From Ypsolopha sequella (lineage: Eukaryota; Arthropoda; Insecta; Lepidoptera; Ypsolophidae): DNA of 64,000 bases. The notes beneath the pieces are model-generated. The model ran no database searches and was not told where the DNA came from. It saw only the letters and a list, made by a program, of their open reading frames with translations. Positions 24,221 to 36,419 of this stretch are shown here, piece by piece (position 1 is the first letter of the stretch; each line of letters opens with the position of its first letter). The stretch lies in NCBI GenBank assembly GCA_934047225.1, contig OW203987.1:31825501-31889500 (forward strand), read 5' to 3'. Position numbers and translations under genes: made by a program.

Positions 24221-25722
24221 AAGTCATACACGCTGCTCCTGGAGAAAGAACAAAAAGTCATACACGCTGCTCCTGGAGAAAGAACAAAAAGTCATACACG
24301 CTGCTACTGGAGAAAGAACAAAAAGTCATACACGCTGCTCCTGGAGAAAGAACAAAAAGTCATACACGCTGCTCCTGGAGAAAGTACAAAAAGTCATACA
24401 CGCTGCTCCTGGAGAAAGTACAAAAAGTCATACACGCTGCTCCTGGAGAAAGTACAAAAAGTCATACACGCTGCTCCTGGAGAAAGTACAAAAAGTCATA
24501 CACGCCGCTCCTGGAGAAAGTACAAAAAGTCATACACGCTGCTCCTGGAGAAAGTACAAAAAGTCATACACGCTGCTCCTGGAGAAAGAACAAAAAGTCA
24601 TACACGCTGCTCCTGGAGAAAGAACAAAAAGTCATACACGCTGCTCCTGGAGAAAGTACAAAAAGTCATACACGCTGCTCCTGGAGAAAGTACAAAAAGT
24701 CATACACGCTGCTCCGGGAGAAAGTACAAAAAGTCATACACGCTGCTCCTGGAGAAAGTACAAAAAGTCATACACGCTGCTCCTGGAGAAAGTACAAAAA
24801 GTCATACACGCTGCTCCTGGAGAAAGTACAAAAAGTCATACACGCTGCTCCTGGAGAAAGAACAAAAAGTCATACACGCTGCTCCTGGAGAAAGAACAAA
24901 AAGTCATACACGCTGCTCCTGGAGAAAGAACAAAAAGTCATACACGCTGCTCCTGGAGAAAGTACAAAAAGTCATACACGCTGCTCCTGGAGAAAGAACA
25001 AAAAGTCATACACGCTGCTCCTGGAGAAAGTACAAAAAGTCATACACGCTGCTCCTGGAGAAAGAACAAAAAGTCATACTCGCTGCTCCTGGAGAAAGAA
25101 CAAAAAGTCATACACGCTGCTCCTGGAGAAAATACAAAAAGTCATACACGCTGCTACTGGAGAAAGTACAAAAAGTCATACACGCTGCTCCTGGAGAAAG
25201 TACAAAAAGTCATACACGCTGCTCCTGGAGAAAGAACAAAAAGTCATACACGCTGCTCCTGGAGAAAGAACAAAAAGTCATACACGCTGCTCCTGGAGAA
25301 AGTACAAAAAGTCATACACGCTGCTCCTGGAGAAAGTACAAAAAGTCATACACGCTGCTCCTGGAGAAAGTACAAAAAGTCATACACGCTGCTACTGGAG
25401 AAAGAACAAAAAGTCATACACGCTGCTCCTGGAGAAAGAACAAAAAGTCATACACGCTGCTCCTGGAGAAAGAACAAAAAGTCATACACGCTGCTCCTGG
25501 AGAAAGTACAAAAAGTCATACACGCTGCTACTGGAGAAAGTACAAAAAGTCATACACGCTGCTCCTGGAGAAAGAACAAAAAGTCATACACGCTGCTCCT
25601 GGAGAAAGAACAAAAAGTCATACACGCTGCTCCTGGAGAAAGTACAAAAAGTCATACACGCTGCTACTGGAGAAAGTACAAAAAGTCATACACGCTGCTA
25701 CTGGAGAAAGAACAAAAAGCTT
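24213..25722. repeat. 34-bp tandem repeat, ~44 copies, grown out of a reverse-transcriptase fragment
   Basis: The unit contains AAAGTCATACACGCTGCTCC and TGGAGAAAGTACAA. Main variants are GAACAA or GTACAA and CTCC or CTAC. Because 34 leaves remainder 1 on division by 3, three units make a 34-residue protein-level period and all three plus frames stay open. This explains open frames of 603 and 512 codons. The 603-codon one begins in retrotransposon sequence. Confidence 0.95.
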
Positions 25723-25739
25723 TTTCCCACTGAATGTAT

Positions 25740-26221
25740 AAAAGGAGGTTTGGTTATTATCCCTATATGTACCCAACACTGTTCTTTATAGGAATGCTTG
25801 GATTTAATTCACTGCAGGTTCACTGACTGCGAACAGCTGGTAGGTAGTGGTCTGTCGCATGATTAGAGGAGAACATGACTGTCCTGACCTTATTAAGGGT
25901 CGGAGTTTCAAGATTGGGCAAAACAGGGTTCGGGGTTATGGCTTTTTAAGATAGTAAAAGTTAAAATTTCTAAACAAAATAAATACCACTTGCTACCTTA
26001 CAAGATGAAGTACAGGTTTCTTAAAAAAATAGCGGCTCTAATGTATAGTAACTTCAGAAAAAAAAAACAGGAATTTCAAGAATATATCTTGAATAGCATT
26101 GTGGCGTTACGGGTATTGGAATTAAATTAAAGACAAAACAACCTCAAAACAACATATTTCAGATTCATAACAACACATCAACAAACATTATATATAAAAA
26201 GTTTTCCGATACTATTCATAG
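25740..26221. other. No gene seen
   Basis: The first part continues the retrotransposon remnant (TTTTTCCCACTGAATGTATA and downstream), then AT-rich DNA. Confidence 0.4.
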
Positions 26222-26900
26222 TTTTCAAATTCAAATTCAAATAGTTTATTTTGCAAAATAGGTATACATAATACACTTTTTACACGTCAAATTTAATCTA
26301 ATAAAAATATATGTAATAAAATAATAAATGTACATGAACTAAATTAAAGGTTTATTTAATTTATGTAGCAATATACAACTTGTAACAGAAAGGTGTAACC
26401 ATATTTGATGAACTTATTCAGTCAATGGTATAGAACAACTTTTACTATGAAACAAAAGATGTATCTCGAAAAAAAAATTTACTTTTTCATAGAAAAATGC
26501 AATGCCGCTCAGCCAAAATGTATGGAAGGGCAGATTTTTTTTTTGAGATTTCAGTTTTGGGTCCATAGTAAAAGTTGTTCTATACCATTGACTGAATAAG
26601 CTCTTCAAATAATTATGGTTACACCTTTCTGTTACACGTTGTATATATATATGTATATAAGATTAAAATGATAGGTAAAAATGTATATTATACAAGGTGA
26701 AATCCAATCAACCGCCCGAACCCATACCGGAGACCCGGCCAGGGACCAGGAACAAGGTTCAATGATCACCAACCGAGCCCCCAGCACGAATCCAGGCGGC
26801 CGACCAAATCCCATCTTATATACTACATAGTAATAGGTTACATATATAAATACATGCCTACCTCCGCCCATTCGATTAGTCTTGCTAAGAAGATACATTA
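26222..26900 (-). repeat. Dispersed repeat, copy 2 (inverted relative to 19860-20650), split by a MITE
   Basis: Reverse-complement match to 19860-20650: TAGTTTATTTTGCAAAATAG at the left; CGGCCGACCAAATCCCATCT and CGATTAGTCTTGCTAAGAAG at the right. The match is interrupted at about 26374-26643 by a separate inverted-repeat element. Confidence 0.7.
26376..26641. mobile_element. MITE-like element with ~80-bp terminal inverted repeats
   Basis: The left arm (26376-26453, from CAACTTGTAACAGAAAGGTG to TTTTACTATG) is mirrored by the right arm (26562-26641, from CATAGTAAAAGTTGTTCTAT to TTTCTGTTACACGTTG). TA dinucleotides flank both ends, which fits a TA target duplication as in Tc1/mariner-type elements. 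The short core has no coding capacity. It interrupts an older repeat (26222-26900). Confidence 0.8.
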
Positions 26901-27275
26901 AGATAAGTTTTTCCGCAATACGTTACCAAATATACCACAATTTTACGCACGATTCTTTTGTACAAATTTTCCAGAGATTACCCGCACCAATGTAATTAAT
27001 GGCCATAATATCTCCAGGGTCAAAGTGAAGGGTCTTACCATTATAAACGCGAATATTCAAAAAAATCAGTTCAGTATGTACTTCGGGAGATTTTAATCAG
27101 ATAAATTTTACCGCTTTATAATATTATATTATATAAATAAATGAATAAATATATCGAGATTATATATGTTTTTATTGCAAAATCTATCGCTTTGAATACT
27201 CTAATTATTGCTATTTTTTGTATGTATTATAATAGTTTTAGGCGCTATATTTCGACCTCTAAGTGGGGTTGTCTG

Positions 27276-30200
27276 ATGACTGAGAGTTACACATTAGAGT
27301 ACATTATTTATAGTGCAATACAAACTTGCAATCAATGACTGAGAGTTACACATTAGAGTACATTATTTATAGTGCAATACAAACTTGCAATCAATGACTG
27401 AGAGTTACACATTAGAGTACATTATTTATAGTGCAATACAAACTTGCAATCAATGACTGAGAGTTACACATTAGAGTACATTATTTATAGTGCAATACAA
27501 ACTTGCAATCAATGACTGAGAGTTACACATTAGAGTACATTATTTATAGTGCAATACAAACTTGCAATCAATGACTGAGAGTTACACATTAGAGTACATT
27601 ATTTATAGTGCAATACAAACTTGCAATCAATGACTGAGAGTTACACATTAGAGTACATTATTTATAGTGCAATACAAACTTGCAATCAATGACTGAGAGT
27701 TACACATTAGAGTACATTATTTATAGTGCAATACAAACTTGCAATCAATGACTGAGAGTTACACATTAGAGTACATTATTTATAGTGCAATACAAACTTG
27801 CAATCAATGACTGAGAGTTACACATTAGAGTACATTATTTATAGTGCAATACAAACTTGCAATCAATGACTGAGAGTTACACATTAGAGTACATTATTTA
27901 TAGTGCAATACAAACTTGCAATCAATGACTGAGAGTTACACATTAGAGTACATTATTTATAGTGCAATACAAACTTGCAATCAATGACTGAGAGTTACAC
28001 ATTAGAGTACATTATTTATAGTGCAATACAAACTTGCAATCAATGACTGAGAGTTACACATTAGAGTACATTATTTATAGTGCAATACAAACTTGCAATC
28101 AATGACTGAGAGTTACACATTAGAGTACATTATTTATAGTGCAATACAAACTTGCAATCAATGACTGAGAGTTACACATTAGAGTACATTATTTATAGTG
28201 CAATACAAACTTGCAATCAATGACTGAGAGTTACACATTAGAGTACATTATTTATAGTGCAATACAAACTTGCAATCAATGACTGAGAGTTACACATTAG
28301 AGTACATTATTTATAGTGCAATACAAACTTGCAATCAATGACTGAGAGTTACACATTAGAGTACATTATTTATAGTGCAATACAAACTTGCAATCAATGA
28401 CTGAGAGTTACACATTAGAGTACATTATTTATAGTGCAATACAAACTTGCAATCAATGACTGAGAGTTACACATTAGAGTACATTATTTATAGTGCAATA
28501 CAAACTTGCAATCAATGACTGAGAGTTACACATTAGAGTACATTATTTATAGTGCGATACAAACTTGCAATCAATGACTGAGAGTTACACATTAGAGTAC
28601 ATTATTTATAGTGCAATACAAACTTGCAATCAATGACTGAGAGTTACACATTAGAGTACATTATTTATAGTGCAATACAAACTTGCAATCAATGACTGAG
28701 AGTTACACATTAGAGTACATTATTTATAGTGCAATACAAACTTGCAATCAATGACTGAGAGTTACACATTAGAGTACATTATTTATAGTGCAATACAAAC
28801 TTGCAATCAATGACTGAGAGTTACACATTAGAGTACATTATTTATAGTGCAATACAAACTTGCAATCAATGACTGAGAGTTACACATTAGAGTACATTAT
28901 CTATAGTGCAATACAAACTTGCAATCAATGACTGAGAGTTACACATTAGAGTACATTATTTATAGTGCAATACAAACTTGCAATCAATGACTGAGAGTTA
29001 CACATTAGAGTACATTATTTATAGTGCAATACAAACTTGCAATCAATGACTGAGAGTTACACATTAGAGTACATTATTTATAGTGCAATACAAACTTGCA
29101 ATCAATGACTGAGAGTTACACATTAGAGTACATTATTTATAGTGCAATACAAACTTGCAATCAATGACTGAGAGTTACACATTAGAGTACATTATTTATA
29201 GTGCAATACAAACTTGCAATCAATGACTGAGAGTTACACATTAGAGTACATTATTTATAGTGCAATACAAACTTGCAATCAATGACTGAGAGTTACACAT
29301 TAGAGTACATTATTTATAGTGCAATACAAACTTGCAATCAATGACTGAGAGTTACACATTAGAGTACATTATTTATAGTGCAATACAAACTTGCAATCAA
29401 TGACTGAGAGTTACACATTAGAGTACATTATTTATAGTGCAATACAAACTTGCAATCAATGACTGAGAGTTACACATTAGAGTACATTATTTATAGTGCA
29501 ATACAAACTTGCAATCAATGACTGAGAGTTACACATTAGAGTACATTATTTATAGTGCAATACAAACTTGCAATCAATGACTGAGAGTTACACATTAGAG
29601 TACATTATTTATAGTGCAATACAAACTTGCAATCAATGACTGAGAGTTACACATTAGAGTACATTATTTATAGTGCAATACAAACTTGCAATCAATGACT
29701 GAGAGTTACACATTAGAGTACATTATTTATAGTGCAATACAAACTTGCAATCAATGACTGAGAGTTACACATTAGAGTACATTATTTATAGTGCAATACA
29801 AACTTGCAATCAATGACTGAGAGTTACACATTAGAGTACATTATTTATAGTGCAATACAAACTTGCAATCAATGACTGAGAGTTACACATTAGAGTACAT
29901 TATTTATAGTGCAATACAAACTTGCAATCAATGACTGAGAGTTACACATTAGAGTACATTATTTATAGTGCAATACAAACTTGCAACCAATGACTGAGAG
30001 TTACACATTAGAGTACATTATTTATAGTGCAATACAAACTTGCAATCAATGACTGAGAGTTACACATTAGAGTACATTATCTATAGTGCAATACAAACTT
30101 GCAATCAATGACTGAGAGTTACACATTAGAGTACATTATTTATAGTGCAATACAAACTTGCAATCAATGACTGAGAGTTACACATTAGAGTACATTATTT

Positions 30201-31290
30201 ATAGTGCAATACAAACTTGCAATCAATGACTGAGAGTTACACATTAGAGTACATTATTTATAGTGCAATACAAACTTGCAATCAATGACTGAGAGTTACA
30301 CATTAGAGTACATTATCTATAGTGCAATACAAACTTGCAATCAATGACTGAGAGTTACACATTAGAGTACATTATTTATAGTGCAATACAAACTTGCAAT
30401 CAATGACTGAGAGTTACACATTAGAGTAAATTATTTATAGTGCAATACAAACTTGCAATCAATGACTGAGAGTTACACATTAGAGTACATTATTTATAGT
30501 GCAATACAAACTTGCAATCAATGACTGAGAGTTACACATTAGAGTACATTATTTATAGTGCAATACAAACTTGCAATCAATGACTGAGAGTTACACATTA
30601 GAGTACATTATTTATAGTGCAATACAAACTTGCAATCAATGACTGAGAGTTACACATTAGAGTACATTATTTATAGTGCAATACAAACTTGCAATCAATG
30701 ACTGAAAGTTACACATTAGAGTACATTATTTATAGTGCAATACAAACTTGCAATCAATGACTGAGAGTTACACATTAGAGTACATTATTTATAGTGCAAT
30801 ACAAACTTGCAATCAATGACTGAGAGTTACACATTAGAGTACATTATTTATAGTGCAATACAAACTTGCAATCAATGACTGAGAGTTACACATTAGAGTA
30901 CATTATTTATAGTGCAATACAAACTTGCAATCAATGACTGAGAGTTACACATTAGAGTACATTATTTATAGTGCAATACAAACTTGCAATCAATGACTGA
31001 GAGTTACACATTAGAGTACATTATTTATAGTGCAATACAAACTTGCAATCAATGACTGAGAGTTACACATTAGAGTACATTATTTATAGTGCAATACAAA
31101 CTTGCAATCAATGACTGAGAGTTACACATTAGAGTACATTATTTATAGTGCAATACAAACTTGCAATCAATGACTGAGAGTTACACATTAGAGTACATTA
31201 TTTATAGTGCAATACAAACTTGCAATCAATGACTGAGAGTTACACATTAGAGTACATTATTTATAGTGCAATACAAACTTGCAATCAATC
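27276..31290. repeat. 59-bp tandem repeat, ~68 copies
   Basis: The unit contains TGACTGAGAGTTACACATTA, GAGTACATTATTTATAGTGC and AATACAAACTTGCAATCAA. Substitutions are very rare (for example TATCTATAG in a few copies, GCGATAC once, AGAGTAAAT once), so almost all copies are identical over 4 kb. Every copy has stop codons, so there are no long frames. Confidence 0.97.
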
Positions 31291-31371
31291 AGAAACAAAA
31301 GAGTTCCTTCGAGATTTTTTTTCGAAAATATTTGTGCTTTTAAATTTGTTTCTGATTGATTGCAAGTTTGT
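31273..31371. repeat. 27-bp perfect inverted repeat with 45-nt spacer
   Basis: Positions 31273-31299 (ACAAACTTGCAATCAATCAG...) are the exact reverse complement of 31345-31371. The left arm begins inside the last array unit, so the right arm is an inverted copy of the array's own end. Confidence 0.9.
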
Positions 31372-31403
31372 AATACGCTCTAATAATAATTAGAGCGTAT
31401 TAC
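31370..31403. repeat. 15-bp perfect hairpin with 4-nt loop
   Basis: GTAATACGCTCTAAT at 31370-31384 pairs with ATTAGAGCGTATTAC at 31389-31403. It overlaps the inner edge of the right terminal inverted repeat. Confidence 0.9.
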
Positions 31404-31439
31404 AAGCGATGGATTTCGCAATAAAAACATATAATCTTA

Positions 31440-32325
31440 TTTAATGTGAACTGGCAATATCTTAAGGCGATTACCATCGCCACATTAGCAGCTCGATATT
31501 TGTCACTACAAATATCAACGGAAACGACATTGAAATAACGTTCATATCAGCGCGCAATGCATAGTGGCTGTTACGACGCTCGCTGCGTCCTTGAGAGGGC
31601 GAAATAGGAGAAAATTATACTTTTCACTTGGACGTGATTACTCGATTGAATAATCTTATGTTATGTTTATAGCTATAAAGTTTATCTATTTATCAAAGCA
31701 TAGATGAATTCAATTGGCCAAGCCACTCAGGAGCAGTAGGGAATTTGAGGTCAAAAAACACCATTCAGTAAAAAAAAAAATTCATGTAGAAGTTTTGGTG
31801 GTATGAAAAAGAAAACTGTTGCATATGTTGTCTAAGAGTTGATTATTCATAAAACATTTTTTTCATTATTTTTGGTTTGGCCATAAACGAGGAGTAGGCT
31901 TTAGAAAGTACCCATTTGGCAATAGTAAGGGCCTTAACTGTCTGATGCAACAGGTATTATAGTGACAACAGCGGCGCCTTCTGTTCAGAATGAGCAAGGA
32001 GTGAAATCACATAACGCCCTCGTGAGCGTTCAGTATGTGCATTACAAGCTGGTATTTTAGTTACTTAAAGATAAAGATAATTTTATTTGCGTCAAATATG
32101 GTACAGTGCAGTTGCTAAATTTAAGATGTCCAACATATTTCCCATTGTTTTATTATCACGTAGAAATGATTTAACTCAAACACACAAACATGTAGGTCAT
32201 TGGATATTATAAAAATAAAAATTCAAAAAATCAGAAACATGTCAAAAACATAAAAAATTTGAATAAAATTAAAATTGCAATGTCACTGATATTTACATGT
32301 CAAAAATTCGTTTTGAAGTACAAAG
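31440..32325. other. No gene seen
   Basis: AT-rich, no supportable gene. A patch at 31540-31610 is GC-richer. Confidence 0.45.
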
Positions 32326-32330
32326 AACAT

Positions 32331-32800
32331 TTAATTATATTTTTTGTACGTCGAAAATTCCTTAACACTATAAGGTATAAACATTTGTTGACGAGTCAGT
32401 TGTAGTTTCCTTTTAAAAAATTGCGGGGCTACACCTTTTAAATCACTAGGTAGGCTATTGTAAATTGTAATGGCCATTGAAAAGCAGCTGTTAGAATATA
32501 GAGCACTTTTCTTCAATGGGATAGTCAATTTATTTGGATATCGTAACTTGTGTGCACCAAAAAGCTTCTTGTTTATTGCTTCGTTTTGAAAAAATTGTAT
32601 ATTTTTTGACGAAGTTACAAATTTCAAAAATATATAAACATGGTAAGGTTAGTAGTTTAAATTTTTTAAACAAAGGCTTACAAGAGTCTAAAGGTTTTGC
32701 GCCCCATAAAGCACGTACACATTTCTTTTGGGCAATAAAATCTCTGTTCACTTCTGTAGACTTTCCCCAAAGAATAAGACCATACCGTAACACTGACGAA
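32331..32800 (-). mobile_element. Non-LTR reverse-transcriptase C-terminal fragment
   Basis: Minus-strand frames read MLRYGLILWGKSTEVNRDFI, then LDSCKPLFKKFKLLTLPCLY, and in a second frame IYNSLPSDLKG with YSVKEF at the end. This is the order seen at the thumb and C-terminus of many insect non-LTR reverse transcriptases. A frame change lies in 32530-32627. Clade uncertain. Confidence 0.75.
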
Positions 32801-33069
32801 ACATACCCATGATATGCACTGAGGGCACCTTGTTCATTTGCTAACGACCTTAGTCTAACGACAGGGCAAAAACGAACTTGTTAATTTTTTATAAACCTTG
32901 TCTACGTAGGCTTTCCAATTAATATTTATGTCCAGTGTGATCTCTTAGAAGTTAACCGTTTTAGATTCTTCAAATTTATTGTTGTCATACTTTATTTCTA
33001 ATTTAATAGGTACCTACAGTTTTATAATTTTGAAACTGTGCGAATGTCGTTTTTGATAAATTAACTTTC

Positions 33070-34050
33070 ACAGCATTATGTCATACGGCATGCTGTTATG
33101 AGGTAGAGCCGCGGATACAGACGCAGTCTTTGTTTTGCAGAGGAGAGCAATTCGGGCTATTAATAATATAAAGCACCGGGATTCATTAAGAGAAAAGTTC
33201 AAAGAAATTAATATATTAACGGTTCCTTGTGAATATATTTACCAAGTCCTTAGGTATGTCAGAAAAAATTTTGAGTCTTTCCCAAGGCTTGGTGAGCAAC
33301 ATTGTAAGGAAACCAGAAATAAGCATAAACTGACTTTTCCAAAAATCAGACTCACCAAGGGTACCTCTTTCGTGGGACATGGTATAAGATTTTACAAGAA
33401 ACTTATTATTATTATTTATTATACACAAGCAGCTAGAAGCTGATGCTGTGTATATCACTGCACTTTAAGTCTTATTTATTTAAAATTTTATCTAGTCTAT
33501 TTTTAAAACAGTTCACTGATGTAGCACTTATAACAGTCTCAGGTAGTTTATTCCACTCGGGAACAACACAGTTAGGCAAGAAATGTCTGCGTGGGTTGCT
33601 TGCACATGTCGACGAGTTGATTTTAAGATGATGACCTCTCAAATGACGATTTTGGTTCATCTTGTAAAGTTATTCCCAGTGTGGGAACATCATAGTGTCC
33701 TGTGAGCACTTTATACGTTTCTATCAGGTCTCCACGTTGTCGTCGTTGCTCAAGTGTAGTTAGCCCGAGTTCTTGCAGACGTCGCTCATAAGTTAAGTCA
33801 CGCAAACCAGCCACCATTTTTGTCGCCCTTCTCTGGACTCTTTCCAACATGTTACTATCTTTTTTGAAATATGGACTCCAAATTTGGAAGGCATATTCCA
33901 ATAATGGTCTCAAGTAAGTTTTATAAATCCTTAGGAATAGTTCATTGTCTATGTAATTGAACGTTTTCCTAATCATACAAGTTATAGAGTTGGCTTTTTT
34001 AATAACTTCCAAAAGAGGTCCTTACTTTATCAGAGAATAAGATTAAAGGG
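33070..34050 (+). mobile_element. Non-LTR reverse-transcriptase fragment, split by a nested element
   Basis: Homologous to 19225-19740: GRAADTDAVFVLQRRAIRAI near 33108, RDSLREKFKEINILTVPCEY, then GTSFVGHGIRFYKKL ending at about 33403. The continuation (plus text AGGTCCTTACTTTATCAGAG) resumes at about 34014, 600 bp further on, after an inserted minus-strand element. The short word AACTT occurs on both sides. Confidence 0.75.
33404..34012 (-). mobile_element. 5'-truncated CR1-like retrotransposon nested in another
   Basis: The minus strand reads SITCMIRKTFNYIDNELFL, YLRPLLEYAFQIWSPYF, VQRRATKMVAGLRDLTYERR and RRQRGDLIETYKVLTGHYD, then in a second frame RRHFLPNCVVPEWNKLPETV and SVNCFKNRLD. This order is that of the CR1-type reverse-transcriptase C-terminus. 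One frame change lies near 33640. The 3' end carries an AAT trinucleotide run (plus-strand ATTATTATTATT at 33405), as CR1-type tails often do. Confidence 0.8.
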
Positions 34051-34385
34051 CCATCATTGAGTTTAGGCCCTGCAAAACCATCAAAGTTCCCTAATTTATT
34101 CTTCCTGGTTTGAAGAATCTAGCAATAATAAAAGCGAAAAAAAAAAAAGTATTTTTGCCTAGAATATAATGCATACACTTAGCGAAACAGAATCATCTGA
34201 AGTCATTCCAGAAGCGGGATGACGCGTGCATTTTTTCAAGTACTGGGAAAGGAACCTGTTGTCAGAGCTATTAAATTAGAGATAAGCAAGCATATCCCTA
34301 CCAAGATCGTCGTCACCAACCGCCTTGGTAGTTATAGACCAAAGAATCTTCTGAACAACACCAGAGGTTATCTCATGGAAGTCAT

Positions 34386-35190
34386 CTAACTATCCTCGTT
34401 AGATAGGGTACAGTTTTGAAGAGACGTGAGGGTGTTCAACTTATCAGCGCTAGAGAGAGAGGAAGAAGGTGAGCTAAAGTGCTGGTAAGGCGCATTTATA
34501 TCAATATTTGAGAAAGGTCTAGATTTAGACTTACCAAAGCCCAGAGTTTTCAAAAATTTCCAGAGGTTATTAGGAGGACAGTTTTCGATGGACTCAAATA
34601 TACTCATATGCTGACGCTTTGCATTTCTACAAACTTTATTGCAGCGGTTACGTAGAATTTTGTATCGCTGGATATTTTGCTCAGAGGAGTCTCTTCTACA
34701 GTGAATGCAAGCTCTGTCTCTTTGAGCTATGAGTGACTTTATGTCTTGAGTGAGCCATGGTACTGGGAGATGCTTTACTCTCGTCTTTTTAAGTGGACCA
34801 TGTTTGTCAATGTATGTCATGTATCTCATGAGTTCGTTAAAGGGTTCAACTTTTCCATCTAAAGAAGATATTTGAGTAAAAGATGTCCAGTCCATTCCAC
34901 TCACTGAAGTTACGGAGGAGAAGGATCTTATGTTTTAACTTAGGAGGACGTAGATTGTCCGATAAGAAAACAAGATCGTGATGAGAAAAACATGAGGCAT
35001 TAAATTGTCCATGGTTAACGACGTGGTCAAGAGAAGAAGTGATTATTAAATCGAGAAGAGATGGAGTACAACCAGGTGCGAAATGTGTAGGACCCGACGG
35101 TAGAATATTAAGATTGAGAGTTTCCATTATAGACTTGAGGGCTCTAGTTTTGTGATCATTTTTTATGATGCATGTGTTAAAATCACCCAT
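34386..35190 (-). mobile_element. Endonuclease part of a non-LTR retrotransposon
   Basis: The minus frame starts MGDFNTCIIKNDHKTRALKS, has PSGPTHFAPGCTPSLLDLII, then SHHDLVFL. These match the GDFN, SLLDLI and SHH.L (here SHHDL) words of the C-terminal half of an endonuclease/exonuclease/phosphatase domain. A frame change at about 34880 leads to a linker region with WLTQDIKSLIAQRD and NRCNKVCRNAKRQ. The 5' half of the endonuclease and the whole reverse transcriptase are missing. Confidence 0.8.
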
Positions 35191-35629
35191 CAGGATAATT
35201 CAGGTGTAAACTGAGATACAAACATTGATTGCTCCAAATACATGAAACAAACCTCCTTCAGCTAGTGTGAACTGAGATACAAAACTTTGATTACTCCAAT
35301 TACGCACATTACATCCTGGACAATTAAAATATTGCTTATTATAGAAATTAACTTTCCACTTTTAAGCATAGATCAATTCTGAATATGAAGCAAAGACAGA
35401 ATCTTTATTTTGCAACACTGCTCTTTGTTGTGATTAAATCCAAGATCACAGAGTATTTTTACAAAAAACTTACTTGGCGTGGATATCTCCTTGCACGAAC
35501 TGGATGCCTGCTGCGTACTCCAACTGCAGCTTTTCGAGGCAGTTTTAGGCATCTGGCAACTTAGTGCTCGAACTTCGAAGTTGCTTTAGAATTTGCACAA
35601 ATTCACTTCTGCATCGGCTACGGCAGCGC

Positions 35630-36415
35630 TGCGGGAAGTGCAGGCCGCCTCAGCCACTACGGCTCACGAGGTGCCTACGGCAGCGCTGCGGGAAGTGCAG
35701 GCCGCCTCAGCCACTACGGCTCACGAGGTGCCTACGGCGGCGCTGCGGGAAGTGCAGGCCGCCTCAGCCACTACGGCTCACGAGGTGCCTACGGCGGCGC
35801 TGCGGGAAGTGCAGGCCGCCTCAGCCACTACGGCTCACGAGGTGCCTACGGCGGCGCTGCGGGAAGTGCAGGCCGCCTCAGCCGCTACGGCTCACGAGGT
35901 GCCTACGGTGGCGCTGCGGGAAGTGCAGGCCGCCTCAGCCGCTACGGCTCACGAGGTGCCTACGGTGGCGCTGCGGGAAGTGCAGGCCGCCTCAGCCGCT
36001 ACGGCTCACGAGGTGCCTACGGCGGCGCTGCGGGAAGTGCAGGCCGCCTCAGCCGCTACGGCTCACGAGGTGCCTACGGTGGCGCTGCGGGAAGTGCAGG
36101 CCGCCTCAGCCGCTACGGCTCACGAGGTGCCTACGGCGGCGCTGCGGGAAGTGCAGGCCGCCTCAGCCGCTACGGCTCACGAGGTGCCTACGGTGGCGCT
36201 GCGGGAAGTGCAGGCCGCCTCAGCCGCTACGGCTCACGAGGTGCCTACGGTGGCGCTGCGGGAAGTGCAGGCCGCCTCAGCCGCTACGGCTCACGAGGTG
36301 CCTACGCTTTGTTACGGCGGACGGGGCCTGCTCTCACTCCGCACCTTTGGCTTATTATACACACTCTAGGGGTAGTAGCCACAAGACTGTATGGAGTCGG
36401 GGTGTGCTTAGTCAG
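35630..36415. repeat. GC-rich 57-bp tandem repeat, ~12 copies, with conserved right flank
   Basis: The unit (to about 36305) contains GCGCTGCGGGAAGTGCAGGC, CGCCTCAGCC and GGCTCACGAGGTGCCTACGG. Left copies have CCACTACGG, later ones CCGCTACGG, and a GGCGGC/GGTGGC difference alternates, giving a layered history. 57 is a multiple of 3, so two plus frames stay open (298 and 258 codons); neither is a gene. The right flank to 36415 matches 11480-11600. Confidence 0.95.
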
Positions 36416-36419
36416 TTTT

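Larger units (their letters stand above)
27158..31436. mobile_element. Inverted-repeat element with an amplified 59-bp core
   Basis: A 52-bp segment at 27158-27209 (GATTATATATGTTTTTATTG ... ATCGCTT ... CTAATTATT) is matched in reverse complement by 31385-31436, with two 2-nt gaps and a few substitutions. Everything between is mostly one 59-bp tandem array plus a short right-hand segment with two hairpins. The simplest reading is a non-autonomous DNA transposon (MITE) about 4.3 kb long, swollen by internal array growth. No transposase is present. The target duplication is not obvious. Confidence 0.75.

Noticed and set aside
23930..25741. 603- and 512-codon open frames
   Set aside because: The first ~100 codons are a dead retrotransposon; the rest is the 34-bp array in rotating frames.
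27276..31290. CRISPR array
   Set aside because: Units are joined head to tail with no variable spacers, and the host is clearly eukaryotic; the same holds for the other arrays.
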